This document shows positions 17,203 to 29,934 of a stretch of DNA of 64,000 nucleotides, piece after piece (the stretch's first letter is position 1; each line of letters opens with the position of its first letter). The DNA lies in NCBI RefSeq assembly GCF_028769735.1, contig NC_088170.1:53973585-54037584 (forward strand). Reading direction: 5' to 3'. Both the position numbers and the translations under genes were made by a program. The DNA comes from Zonotrichia leucophrys gambelii. Its lineage: Eukaryota; Chordata; Aves; Passeriformes; Passerellidae. The notes under the pieces are model-generated. The model did not search any database and had not been told where the DNA came from. It saw only the letters and a list, made by a program, of their open reading frames with translations.

Positions 17203-18097
17203 TCTAAACCCAAATACTGCATAGGTGTCTATATCTACTGATATATACGAACACAAGCAGGCATTTAATTACGTTAACACAGAAATATGTCCTTAAATTC
17301 AAATGTTGTATCACAGTCCTGTACATGTGAGCCCACCATTACTGACAGCAGTCTTTAAAAAGAAAACAAGTAACTTCTGTAAGGTTGTTCAGCATTGTCA
17401 CACTAATCATTTTGCTTCTGACCATAGCCACACATTTGTGTTCATGCAATACACTGCCAGACAACAATATGCTATAGAAACAAGCTACTTTTAAAGTTTC
17501 CTGATTAAAAACTGAAAAGTTTAATTTAGGACAACGGAGCTGTATAAATGCCATACAGACAGAGGTCTTCCAAAAGTGTAGCAACATCACTCAGAAGCAA
17601 AGACACACAGAGCTGCATATGCTGGTGCCTAGTGCTGCACTGCCAGCTCAAGTCCCTCACATGCCCAAAGGTTAGCTAATTTCAGTTGTGAGTTAAGATT
17701 ATTCACTACCAATTCCAGTACAAAGAGTAGGTTTTTACATATAAAGTTGCATACAAAAGGGCAACAGCAGCCTTAAAATCTGGAACAGAGTAGTCCCTCA
17801 CAAATATGAAGAAGCTGTCTGCATTTATCAGTCACTTTTTTTTCCACCAAACTATATTAGAATTTTAAATTTTACTAAACCCTTTCTCATTTATTCTTCT
17901 GTGTCATGAATGCAGCTACTGATGCCTTCATTCAAGATAACAAACATTTCTGGCCATCACATTGGTGATGCTACACTATGCATTGCAATTTTTGCAAACT
18001 AAATTTTATGGTACTCTCTCTCCACAGCTGAAGCCAAAACACAAATTTAAATTATTTCAAACATTTTCCACAACTTTTATGTGTTGCTAAAACACAG

Positions 18098-18195
18098 GCA
18101 GAGTTGGGGTGATTCTTGGGGTGTCTTGTGCAGGGCCAGGAGTTGGACTTGATAATCCTCATGGGTCCCTTCCAAATCAGCATATTCTATGATTT
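18098..18195 (+). mobile_element. CR1-type LINE fragment, 3' end
   Basis: The block 'gtgtcttgtgcagggccagg', 'agttggacttgataatcctc' and 'atgggtcccttccaa', ending near 'attctatgatttc', is the last ~100 bases of a CR1 element. It is antisense to ZBED4. Confidence 0.85.
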
Positions 18196-20352
18196 CAGCA
18201 ATGGTAAAATGAGCCACAGCCACAAAACACATTAAAAAGGCAGTTTTTCACACTGACATTTCTCCTCTGTATCAAGATCAATGTCATATTAGCTTTGTAA
18301 CCTATTTTAACTGATTTTTCTCTGAAGTTTGTAAGCAAGAGAAACTAGAAACATTCACTTTCTGTGGATTTCTCATGTATGGAAAGCCTATCATTGTGAT
18401 AACTTCCTTTTTTTTCCAGTGCAAGGGAAGGGGCAGGGAAAAGGAGGGACAATGGTCTTACTGCAGCTGTTTTAAGAAAAGGGAGATGAAGCGGTCAGAA
18501 CACACTAACAGGTAGGGAGCAATTCTGCTTTTCTTTCTGTGTGAGTTTTAGTACTTGTGCCTTTCTTTCTTATTCTCAGGGGAAAAAAAAATCTGTTCTC
18601 AGTACCAAAAGATATGAGGGTTGAGCATGAAAAATAATGAAGGGAAAGACTTGAAGAAAGATTTCTACAGGAAATTTACATTACACAGGACTTTCCCTTG
18701 GCTTGTGAAATCACATCAGAGAACAATTCTGGCAGCCAGACTAAATTTACATGACTCGACATAAAACTGAATGAAACAGAAATTAGTGATCACGCACATA
18801 CTGATGATATGGGACGTATGTGGATCTGGGACAAGAGACAGAGTGTAACAGTCAACTTTTTAAAACAGCAATCAATTCAAGAGGATTTTTTTGTTTCATC
18901 TTTACTTTGATCTAATCTGTGAATCTGGAGCTTGTACTGCAAACAGGAAAAGCAAGAAAATATAATAAGATGTTGTGACTTAAGATCACAGAATAGAAAG
19001 GCTCACAAGCAAGTGGCTTGATGCAGAGCTTACAGAACATAAATTATGCATGGAGTGCCAAGTTACAATAAGAACATGACAGATTCCTAGCTAGATACAC
19101 ACAAAATAAAAGTATATATCCACTGGCATGGGGTTCTAATGAAACTGTGTGCAATTTCTTTGACTCCAAACAGGTAATCGCATCTTTATCCCGTGATTCC
19201 TGTAATTTCTTAACAACGAAAAACCAATTCTAGGCTTTAAACAGAAAAATCTGCAGAACCGATTCAAGTGTCCCTGTCCTGATAAGCAGTTACTGCTTAA
19301 CACGGCAAAGCTTAAAGTAGCTGTGATGGGAAGATTTGAAAATCTGATAAATAACACCAGTTGCAAACTTTATAACCAAGCTTAACTAGATTGACATTCA
19401 TTAACAACACACTGCCGGTGGTTAAGTTCTTAATCATTATCAGCCATTATCACTACATATTCAAACACTTAGGCCCTAATCACCTTATCCTAAATTAGCT
19501 TTGAGTACACAATACCACTGAGCTGATGCCATGTAGTTAAATACTGATGGCTGTGGTCCTTGACAGTCTTAGTTACGGAGGCAAAGAGGTGAGGGAGCTG
19601 TTGGGACTCTGAAGCAGGAACCACGGTGATGGACTTCTTTCTTCTGTATGTCTCCTTGCTGTCACTGTGTCTTTTTAACAGTCATACTCTCCTCCACCAA
19701 AAACTGTGGGAAGCAATCTCATCTGCTTCTGACCCTATTATCTTCATTTCTTTAGGACAAAAAATTGTTCTTGGTCCACCAGAAATCTTTCCTGATTATT
19801 CTGTATCCTTGGTTTCTGATTGCAATTTTTACTGCTTGAATTGTTGATTCACATGGTTTTTATCCTCCTTTGGTGCAATTAAACCTAGGTCTCCCTTTGC
19901 AGCTACATGTTATTTCTATATATATGCTTAGCTGTGAAAATGCCTGCAGGCTGTTAACAGAGTTATGCTATTAGCAGTGTTAAAAAGCACTTACAGATGG
20001 TGGTCAGTTACACTATTTTAGTGTACTTATGACAATGTAAGACAAGAAAAAATATTTATATCTTGTCTACTCTATGGCTGTTATAGGTCTCAGGCTACAT
20101 AGTATTTATTTTTCTCGACCTTGTTGTTGCCTTCTAGAAATGAGCAGGAATAGCTGAGATTAGAGGAGACAATCACTTCCTGGGAAATTCCCAAAGCTGA
20201 ATGCCCCTTAGAAGATTCTGAATGCATTTTTTTTCCATTTTCTTTCAAACATCTAAGAATTATTTTTGTTGCTTTGAGAACTGGCCAAATGGCAGAGCTC
20301 AGAAGGTTGCAATCAGCCGGGCAGTCTGGTTAGAGGAAACCTAACTAGAACA

Positions 20353-20590
20353 AACCTGAAACACAGGAGGGACCATCTGAATACAATGAAAAACTTTTCT
20401 TTTGACGGTGACAGAGCATTGAAAGCAGCTGCCCAGAGAGGTTGTGGAGGCTCCTTTAGAGATATTCAAAACCAGACTGGACAAAGATCTTGTCCAGCCT
20501 GCTCCAGCTGAACCTCCTTTAGCAGGAAGTTGGAGTAGATTAACTCCAGAGGTGCCTTCCAACCCCCATCATTCTCTGATTCTGTTATGA
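20353..20590 (+). mobile_element. CR1-type LINE, truncated 3' end
   Basis: CR1 landmarks in order: 'gaaacacaggagggacc', 'ctgcccagagaggttgtgg', 'gatattcaaaaccagac', 'ctccagaggtgccttccaa' and 'tctctgattctg'. It has a different internal sequence from the 271 and 6433 copies, so probably belongs to another CR1 subfamily. It is antisense to ZBED4. Confidence 0.88.
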
Positions 20591-22040
20591 TGTTACATCA
20601 TGTGAAATTCAGTAAATCTCCTTCCCTTCAAACACCCTTGCATGTCCAACTGAAAGATTCTTTAGAATACAGTCCCCAGAATACTAAGGGTCAGAAACAT
20701 AAGGATGCTTTTCATCTCCTCCTCCTATGCCAACTCTATTCAAGAGTCAGTCTGTTTTAATAAGAAACAAAAAAGGATGTTTTACAATTTTATAGTCACC
20801 TAGAATGAAGTATGAATTTGATTATGACCATGTTTACGTGGCTTATTTACCCTCGAACCCAAGTTACTCAAAATTAAGGACTGCTGCTAAACAAACAGGA
20901 TATTCAAGAAGGAAAATGTTTTCAAGGGTACAAAAAGCTATAGGCAGTCAGCTCAAAGTGATTTATGTTTTTCAAATCTCCACAATGAGATACAGAGACA
21001 CCCTGCAACAAAACAATCTTCAAAGAAAATAAACACAACTAAAGAACAACTATCTACTCAAATGCACTGCTCTGGACTATTAGCTCCTGAGCAGTAGTTT
21101 GCTGTGGTAAGAAGCCTACACAACATTTTATAGGATTTTCCATTCAAAATGGGATTACTGAAAGCGTGCAGTGGTTGACAAGAAATGTCTGGAGAATGTG
21201 ACTGATCCCAAGTGCCACAGCAAACTGCCATGACCAGAAGAAATCACTGCTGAAGGAAGGAGGCAAAAAGTGAAACACTGTTTCAGAATTGCAGAGACAT
21301 ACATTAACACACAGAGAAGTATGAAAAGTATGCAAGAACACCCAACCATAAGCTGGTTATTTTTTGTAAAGCACAGAGTGGCCTGTAAGTTTCAAACCAT
21401 TTTAGATTGAATAGTCAGGCAATAATCATGAACTTGATTATATCACAGAATCTTGATGGAAATAATGGTCTAGAAAAAATTGTTTAAAACAAACAAAATT
21501 TACATTATTATTGAAGAGCATATAGTGTAAATACAAAGACACTTGCAAAATGCAAGGACAGTTTTTTCAAAAAAGATGTGAAATGTGAAGACAGTGCAAC
21601 TAAAAGCATTTACTAGTTTGAAAAAAAATCAAAACTAGTGACAGATTTTGAGCATAAGATCTACATAAAAACTCATTAACAGTAATTTGCACAAATGGAT
21701 GTCAGTTTTATAATAGCATTAATCTTGTTTATTTTTGGAAATGTACAAGTATCATTAGAAATACCTCAGATCAAGCAATACAAGCAATAAGAAATACATA
21801 CTTTAAGAAATTATTTGCTTCAAGTGCAATGGCAGGTACTTTGCTAATAAAGGAATATTTGCTAAAGCAAAATAATCAAACAAAACAAACACACACACAA
21901 AAAAAACCCTCAAGAATCCAGAGAATACACATCCAAAATCATAAACAAATCAGCAGAATACATTAGTATAAATTTCTAGTCCAGATGAACCTTACTGCTT
22001 TTCAAAGTTTTAAGTTCCTTGAAGAAGGAAAACTAAAACC

Positions 22041-22124
22041 ATTTTATCTATAGAATTTTATAGTGCACTATTTTATAGTGCATTATAGTGCACTATTTTA
22101 TAATGCATTTTATCTATAGAAATT
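22041..22124. repeat. Local palindromic repeat cluster
   Basis: A 20-base unit containing the 12-base palindrome ATAGTGCACTAT occurs twice with period 25 (22058-22077 and 22083-22102). The pair is bracketed by a direct repeat of TTTATCTATAGAA (from 22043 and from 22109). It is AT-rich intronic DNA with no known family recognised. Confidence 0.75.
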
Positions 22125-22771
22125 TCCTATGATAAAATATCAGTACTAGCTCACGTGTATGAAACTAGAGAGATTTGCAAGATACTGATCATTAAAAATG
22201 CAGAATTAGAAACGCAAAGCTGGCATGTCAGTCACACTGAAACAAGGTGGGTCCTAGCCTCAGGGCCCACAGAAGCTCACAGGAATTGGCACAGATGTAC
22301 AAGCACAAACCAGAGGCATGCAACGGTTTAATCTTGAATAAAGGACAGAAAGCCAGGCTTAATAGAAGACACAAGTCATTCTTGACTTCATGGGAAGCAT
22401 GATTTGTAGAGAACTGCTGGAAGAGAAAAGCATTACTTTTAAGTCACCTGAAAGGCAGTAACTGTTGTGTTTTTACAAAGGTTTTCTCTCTAACTTGTAA
22501 AACAACCTCTCACATCCACAACTCCAAATGCTCCATCTGGACTCAAAGGAATGAAGTGTGGAAACAGCACCACCATGATTGAACACTGCTCCTTGTTGAC
22601 ATGAACAGTCTTCTGCGAGCTCCCCGTTCACACATGCTACTTGTCAGGACACGACTCAGAGACCCCTCATTTGCTGAGGTACAAAGATCACTCATGTCCC
22701 TTCATGTTACTGGAAAACTCAAGGCTTGGTGTAAGCTGGGGCCTAAATCAGTCATTGCAGGCAGAGAAAAA

Positions 22772-22820
22772 AACAAGGTGTATAACAGTATAACAAGGTG
22801 TATAACAAGGTGTATAACAG
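22772..22820 (+). repeat. Imperfect tandem repeat, unit AACAAGGTGTAT
   Basis: Three copies of the 12-mer AACAAGGTGTAT occur. The first and third are followed by AACAGT. This looks like replication-slippage expansion in intronic sequence. Confidence 0.8.
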
Positions 22821-25800
22821 TCACCATCACACTCTGAGTACTCTAATTACAAATGGAGGAATTCAGCTGAAGCAGAGACTGAAAAGATAAAAATAGACAC
22901 TAAATCTAAATATTCCCCTTTTTCTTGCCTCTTGCCCCACAAAACATCAAATAATTTTATGGTGAACACAAATTATTTTAAGCAGTAAAACAGATCTGCT
23001 AGGGCAAAGTTATACTTTTCTAGTTTAGTGGACTCTTCTCTATGTTTTCTATGTTCCCCACCACCTCTAAATTTATAATACTTCAAGGAAACAGCTCAGA
23101 AGTGAAAACTTTAGTAATTTGACTATTGTTAAACGGACAGTGTTGAGTTAAAATGAAACCAGCACACAGAAAACACTGGACGAACTCAAATTCCTCAAAT
23201 TTAGCTTCTTACTCTTGAAAGGTGTTTTTATTTGGACAGCTGTTTTCTTCTCTCGTTGCTGTAAACATGGGAAGTCAATGGGATGCTGTTTACTAATAAT
23301 TTTCAAATAGTCCCTGAAACCTCAGAAAAGATTCAAAACTAAAAGATCCAGCTTTGTACCAGTATCATGACTCAAACTCTAAATCATCTTGCAACACAGT
23401 GTGCATGCCAGCTCTGCCTGCGCAAAACTGCACTGGCTCATGCTCCAATGTGTAAAAGGTTGAAAATAATTCATGACAATGGTAAAACTGAAGACAAACA
23501 ATATGATTTCCAAATTAACATAATTTAAAAAAATACTTTGGAACACAGACAAAGTGGAAATGAAGACATATTTTTTAAAACAATATTTATTTAAAAGAAG
23601 ATCCAGTTCTTTATTCAGTCCTTACACTCACATATCTTCAATCATAAAACTTAAAATAATTGAGATGCTTTTAAAATATGGTACATTACTATTATACAAT
23701 ATTATACATTTCATATTAATTAAAGTGTGATAGAGATAAGGATGTTCAAGCTAGCATGCATATTATTTTCATCGTGCTGACCGTTCTGGTATCCCTGTTT
23801 AGTGGTGTAGCAGGATGCTCAGCCTGGAATGCTGTGAACCAACCTGAACAATGCCTTTTGCAAACCTACAAGCGGCAAATGAAGAAGGGAGCACCATGCT
23901 GCTTTTGGTGTTGAATAACGCTGAGACCAGCCTGACTCATCAGTCCCAAAGCTAAACATCCTGATAGTGAGATGAAGGTGTGGTAGATCTGTTCCTGGAT
24001 AAACGAACAAACAAGTGATACTACTGATAACTTGTCCAGAGCTGCTGAGCTGACACAGATGGAGACTTCTGACCTGACATCTTACCATCATCAGTCACTT
24101 TATAATATAAAAGCTCAGTCCCAATTTTTAATGCAGGGTTTTCTGACATAAGCCTTCTTGGAGTGTATGTATGGAGATTCCTCCCTTAAATGGGTAACAT
24201 CCCTCTAGGTTACTCCTCTTACTCCTTGAGGCTGAGCTAAAGAGACTTGCCCAAGGTCATTGTTATGGGTGAGTAACATCAATCTACTTAATTGTTTTGC
24301 CAGGTCTGATACAACTGCTTCAGTACAGCTTCCTTCATAGTGCACAATAATGGTTGTTACAGTTCCTGCACTGTGTAGTAAATAATTCTGTAAATTATTT
24401 ATATCTAATCATTATCATAATACATCATATATTTTTATATAAATATATATGGTTTGCCATCCTTAATCCTGCAGGACAGAGTTGTATAAGGTTCAATTAC
24501 ACCTCTGTGATCCTTTAGACAAAACCCGTTGCAAAGTCTGGGGCTAGACCAGATCCAGCCACAGCCCGGCTCCTCTCTGAGAAGGCGTTTGGAAAGCATG
24601 GAGGTCCTTCCTGCACCCCGTGACCCCACAGGAGGGCTTCTTTAACAAACTTTGAAGCTCCCATTCAGCTCAATGGGTTTTGTAAACAAGCTCAGTACTC
24701 AAACGTTTTATCAGACTCAGTGATGCAGGCTCACTGCACAGCATGTGTAAGAATAAAGCAGGTGTCTGACACAGGCTACTGAGCCAAAGCTCAACCTTAT
24801 TTCTGCAGAAATCAATCTTCATTACTTATCTGCCAATGTATTAAGCATATATCTATTTGAAGCATCATCCTCCACCACTTGGACTTAAGTAACACTCTTA
24901 AACATGTTAAAGCCCATAGCACAGAAATCCCCATTCCACACGGTTTTGAGCAGCATTTATCTTAAAAGTAAAATAAAAATGTAAAGCTACAACAACAAAA
25001 CAATAACCCTGGTCAAAACAATATTACTCCAAACTTTTAGTAAGAAAACTAAGAAGAATATTGCATTACCACCACACATAACATTATGTATCACTGGAAT
25101 TAGTAGCACTATTCACACCTACAACCACCTGATAAGCCTTTAATTGTTGCTATTTTTTTTCCTTAGTGCACTAAAAATACCATCAGATCTCAAATGGGGC
25201 TATATCCCTTCTCATGTCCTTTACTAACTTCCCATTGCAGAACTCTGTAATGAAGGACAAAAAAAAAAAAAACAACAGGTTCTACACATGCTAATAATTT
25301 GTCCCAGCTTCTACTAAGAAATTACTCATAAAAATCAGATCTATCACACTAAGTAAATCATGTCAACATTTGTCTAGGATCCAAACTGTCTCAAGTGTTG
25401 AAGTGTTACTTCTCATTATCAGGCATGCAATACTTGCAGGATATGTTTCTGAGCTATTGTTCACACCTACCAAATGTCAGATCTTTCATTTGTTAAAATG
25501 CCAATGTTTTAAGCAATAGTTTCATGAAAACTTTAAGCAGTATTTTCCCAAGCCTTACTCATCAGTTCAATGTTGTTACAGCAAATTATACATTTATTTT
25601 GATATTTTTATCCTTTATAATTTTGACAAATACCATATGCTGATATGATGGGGAAAATCTTAATGTTACAAGAAATAAGCTGGTTCTCTTAAGGAAAAAA
25701 AATAGGTTTTTTTTACACAGCTGAAGCATGTATTGTTTGGTTTAGAGCATTTTTAGAGCAGGACATCAAAGCTGTTTTTAGTATCACATGCTGTACAATT

Positions 25801-26865
25801 TGGGGCTGACAGGAGACAAATGAAGGTTGCAGTAACACAGCACAAGGGTAAAATAGAGAAGATAAAAATAAGAACAGAGTAGGAAAGATGCTTTAACAGA
25901 ACAGGAAAAGCACACAACCAAAACAGCAGTAACAACAAGTAAGTCAGAAAAGAATGAAAGGCAAAAGACTAAAGATTTACTCCATATTGCTAGAGAGCAC
26001 GGCCTGCTTTCAGAAAAGCATCAGAAAATTCAAAGCAAAGCTCCTCTAACAACTCTCCTCTCCAAGTGATCAATTCTCTGCCCAGCCCATTAGGCTCTTC
26101 TCTTTCTCCTCCCATGCAGCCCACAGCTGACCAAGTAAAAGGGACAGGATTAGGATAAGTGATGACTACTCTACCTTCCTAGCTTGCAACACAATAAAAA
26201 CCATACACTTTTGTGGGTTTTATTTTTGTTAAATATCTATCTTTAAATCCAGTAAGATTGAAACTCCAAGCACTTTAAGGATTATTACAGTAAGAAACGA
26301 GGCACTTGTGAAGAGGAAAGCTGAATAGGCAGGATGATGAAAAACATAAAAAACCAGTTAGCAGAGACACACCATGTTTTGGATAGTCTCTTTTCTTGGA
26401 ACTCTTGCTGAAAACATCCATGTAAGTAGAAAGTAGAAAAAGACCTCACAGAATGTAAACTGAGTCCTTTGCAGAATATCTTACATTAACCTGTTACAAC
26501 TATAATTTTTCTGATATACAAAATGGAACTATTCAGAACTGTTAAACTGCTAATACTACCATACAGCAGAATTTATTTTCATGCTAAAGTCTGAAGATGT
26601 TTGTTTTAAAAACTTCTCATAGCTATCAATCAACCAAATTCTGTGCTCACATTGATGTCATTAGTTCTATGTCCTCACATAGTTTCAACAATGCTATTGA
26701 GAGGTTTTCCATGATCTATATAAATAATATCTGTATATGTGTAACATGATATAATACTACGCTTCTATTAAAACATTTATATCCTGGAATGCTTGTGAAC
26801 TCAAAGGAAGGCTAGAAAGAAAATGCAATTCATAGTACCCAAAACCACAAAAACATATTTTAAAG

Positions 26866-26909
26866 AGTATGAACAGTAGTAGTATGAATAGTATGAATAG
26901 TATGAACAG
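26866..26909 (+). repeat. Short tandem repeat, unit AGTATGAAT/C
   Basis: About four imperfect 9-base units (AGTATGAAT, with AGTATGAAC at the edges) plus an AGTAGT interruption. It is intronic and of no evident function. Confidence 0.7.
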
Positions 26910-29549
26910 AACTTCAGAGGGATTTTTTTAAACCTAACCTTAATCTTTCTTTTGTCACAAAACTTTATTTCAAGTCAGAAGACACCCAATATGGAAAAGA
27001 AAAATTTCTTTGGAAAACCATTTGCAACTGAGGGTACCTTCTTTCTTCCTCATGTAATAAACTGAAGAAGAATGTCTAGATTTTTTTTGAAGTAAGGAAA
27101 AGATTATCTCTACTAAATCTAAATAAAACAGAAAACAACTTTCACAATACTATCCAAGGTAATAAGAGTTCAGAAACACTCAGTTTCACCACCCTGCCAA
27201 TGACTACAAGAACTGTAACAAAAAACAAGAGGTAACTTTTAAAACCAAGCTTCCATATCACATGCAGGTGTAAGGCACATGCCCACAATAGGGGTGAACA
27301 TCTTATGCCTCTCTCAAGTTTTTTTTTGTTATTCTCTATTTTCTAAGTAAAGTGCACCTTCATCAGTAGCATCTGATAGTTTCACCTGAAATCACAGTTT
27401 AAAAAAACAATTATCAGACTTCTTCTCCCTCTCAAAACAAACCTTCCTATTCATGGAACAGGGGAGAGGGAGGGAGAAATGAGTGTGCATACCTCTGTAT
27501 TCACTTGTCAACCAGCCTGTTCCTAGCCTCCATGACAAGAGGTATTGTCCTTTTAACCTCTTTCAGAGATAAATTCTCTTTGTCTTCTTCAAGGTAAGGT
27601 GAGATTTTGCAAAGACTTAACTGACTCAGACAACCAAGCTAAGGGAAGCCAACACTGTTTCCAGCAGCACCACACTGAGCACTAGCAGGAAGTACACTCT
27701 CCCACCCCAAGGAGACAAATAGCTCTAATAGCTTCTTCTCCAAAAAAAATGATTTATTGAAGAACCGTCCTACTGCCATAGACAGATCTTAATTTGACCA
27801 AATAAGGTTTTACTCAAGGAGCAAAAAATACAAGAAATTTTAAATTAAGAATAAAGCTTTTTGCAGTACTTATTCTAACCAGTGCAGTTCATAAACTTTA
27901 ATTAATGCAATGCAACTTGATTTTTAAGTAAAGTTTTACACACTACATGGGTGTCCTATTCAGAGCAGGATCCACAACACTGTTAGTACAAGAAAAGGTA
28001 AAGAAATGGATAACCCTTTCCATTCACTTTATTTCTATTATTATAATTATTTTAATAAACCTAATCTTTTCTGAGGAATAGAAAAAGGAAATAAAAACAT
28101 TTAGAGAAAACGATGAGGAATCTTCCTCTTCTTTATGAGCATCATTGTATTTCCTGTCATAAATGGATTATGGTCTTCCCACAGTTCAGTAAGCCACTGA
28201 AGACAACTCAAAATCACTAAAAAAGGAAATGAACAAAACCTCAATTTCTCCTGTTTCCCAGTACCAAAGCAAGGTTGCTGCTGACAGCACAATCTGCACA
28301 CTGTTTGGCTCCCTGAAAGCTGACCCACTCTTCCCACTGTTTCAGCAGCTATTAATGCAAGTCACAGCAAGTGACAACCTCCCATGAAATGAGTTTTACA
28401 TTCTTGTCTTTCAGTTGTTTTTATTTTTCCTCCCATCTGTACATACGCTCCCATATCATGCTTATCATGCTTCCACCTTTGATGAAGAATAAATAAGGGG
28501 AACCACAGAGTAAAAAAAACACAAAGTTTATATGATTGCCACGAGCTATGCCACATTTCAGCACTGGGACATTTTGCAGTCTCCACTCTTATATTAAGAA
28601 AAGTTGTTGTGAGCTAGGAGCCAGTAGTTGGGTGTGAGACAAACAGGCAGCAGTGGTCACACTGCTTTGTTCTCTCCCAGGGCACATCTAGCACTACTAG
28701 ATCCCTTTAATCAGCAATTAGATTTTCTTCAATGATCTAAACTGCACATAAAAATTACTGTATAGCATATGCACTGAAAGATGAATTCTTACAGTGGATG
28801 CTAGAGGACTTAGAAAGGTAACATTGCTGACCTACCAAAATTTAAAATTTTAACAGTAAAGGTAACATCTGAATATCAGAGTCTTTGTTCTCAGGATACT
28901 GCAGCTCTAGATAAGGATCTGTTTTTAGGGTACCCACTGTCAAGACAGTGCTGCTTTAATCAGAGATTAAGAAAGGACCTATCAGAACACTGAGCTTGCA
29001 GTCAACAATTATTTCATATGGGACTATAAATGAAGAAATAGTTCTTGAAGGTACAAAGACCAGATACTCATTTTCATTAGACAGGTACTACTAAGGTGGA
29101 TTATTTTCATGGAAGGCATTTAACCTTGAAAGTCACAATGGAAAGGCACTTTAAAGTATAATACACTACAGTGCTTGATATCATATAAGGAAACCCTGCA
29201 AAGCATTCAATGACCTTCAGTATATTAGAATACAGCATTAACTACATGGAGAGTGAACTTTTGGATATTCTGGAAAAAAAAAATTGTCCCTTTTGTCAGA
29301 TTTATTTACAGTGGTCTAAAACTGGCCTAGGAGGCTGGTACAAACAACAACTACTCTCTCCTGCTGTTTAGCACTCCTCTGTGTTTGGAAAGCACTAGCA
29401 GCTCATTTTTGCTTGGACTGATGAAGAACAATCCACAGGCAGATGCAGTATGTAACAAAATCTCCCACTTCTTCTGTATGTGTCACCCTAAGAAAAGTTT
29501 CCTTCAAGGAATGAATCTGAATCATACTTTTAATTTTCTCTTCCTACAG

Positions 29550-29934
29550 AGACCAGAGTTTTAGAGGGAAAGGCTGTGAAAGTTGGGGTTGTTCAGAAGA
29601 GAAAGCTCCAGCGACTAGATTTTCAGGAAGAGGAATTTGTAAGAAGGATGGGGAGAAACTCTTTAGCAGGGTCTTTAATGATAGGAAAAGGGGTATGGTT
29701 TTAAATGAAAAGAGGGTAGAGTCAAACTAGATATAAGGAACAGTTTTTTTACAATGAGGGTGGTTAAATGCTGGAACAGGTTTTCCAGAGATGCAGTAGA
29801 TGCCCCATCTCTGGCAACACTCAAGGCCAGGCTGGATGAGGCTCTGAGTGATATGGTCTAGTTGGAGATGTCCCTCCTCATGGCTAGGGGTTGGACTAGG
29901 TGGTCTTTAGAGGTCCCCTAATCTGATTCTATGA
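29550..29934 (+). mobile_element. CR1-type LINE, truncated 3' end (longest copy here)
   Basis: About 385 bases with the CR1 order 'gttggggttgttcag', 'gagaaagctccag', 'aaactagatataaggaac', 'acaatgagggtggt', 'aatgctggaacagg', 'aggccaggctggatgagg', 'ggttggactaggtggtctt', and the terminal 'gattctatga'. It is non-coding and antisense to ZBED4. Confidence 0.92.
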
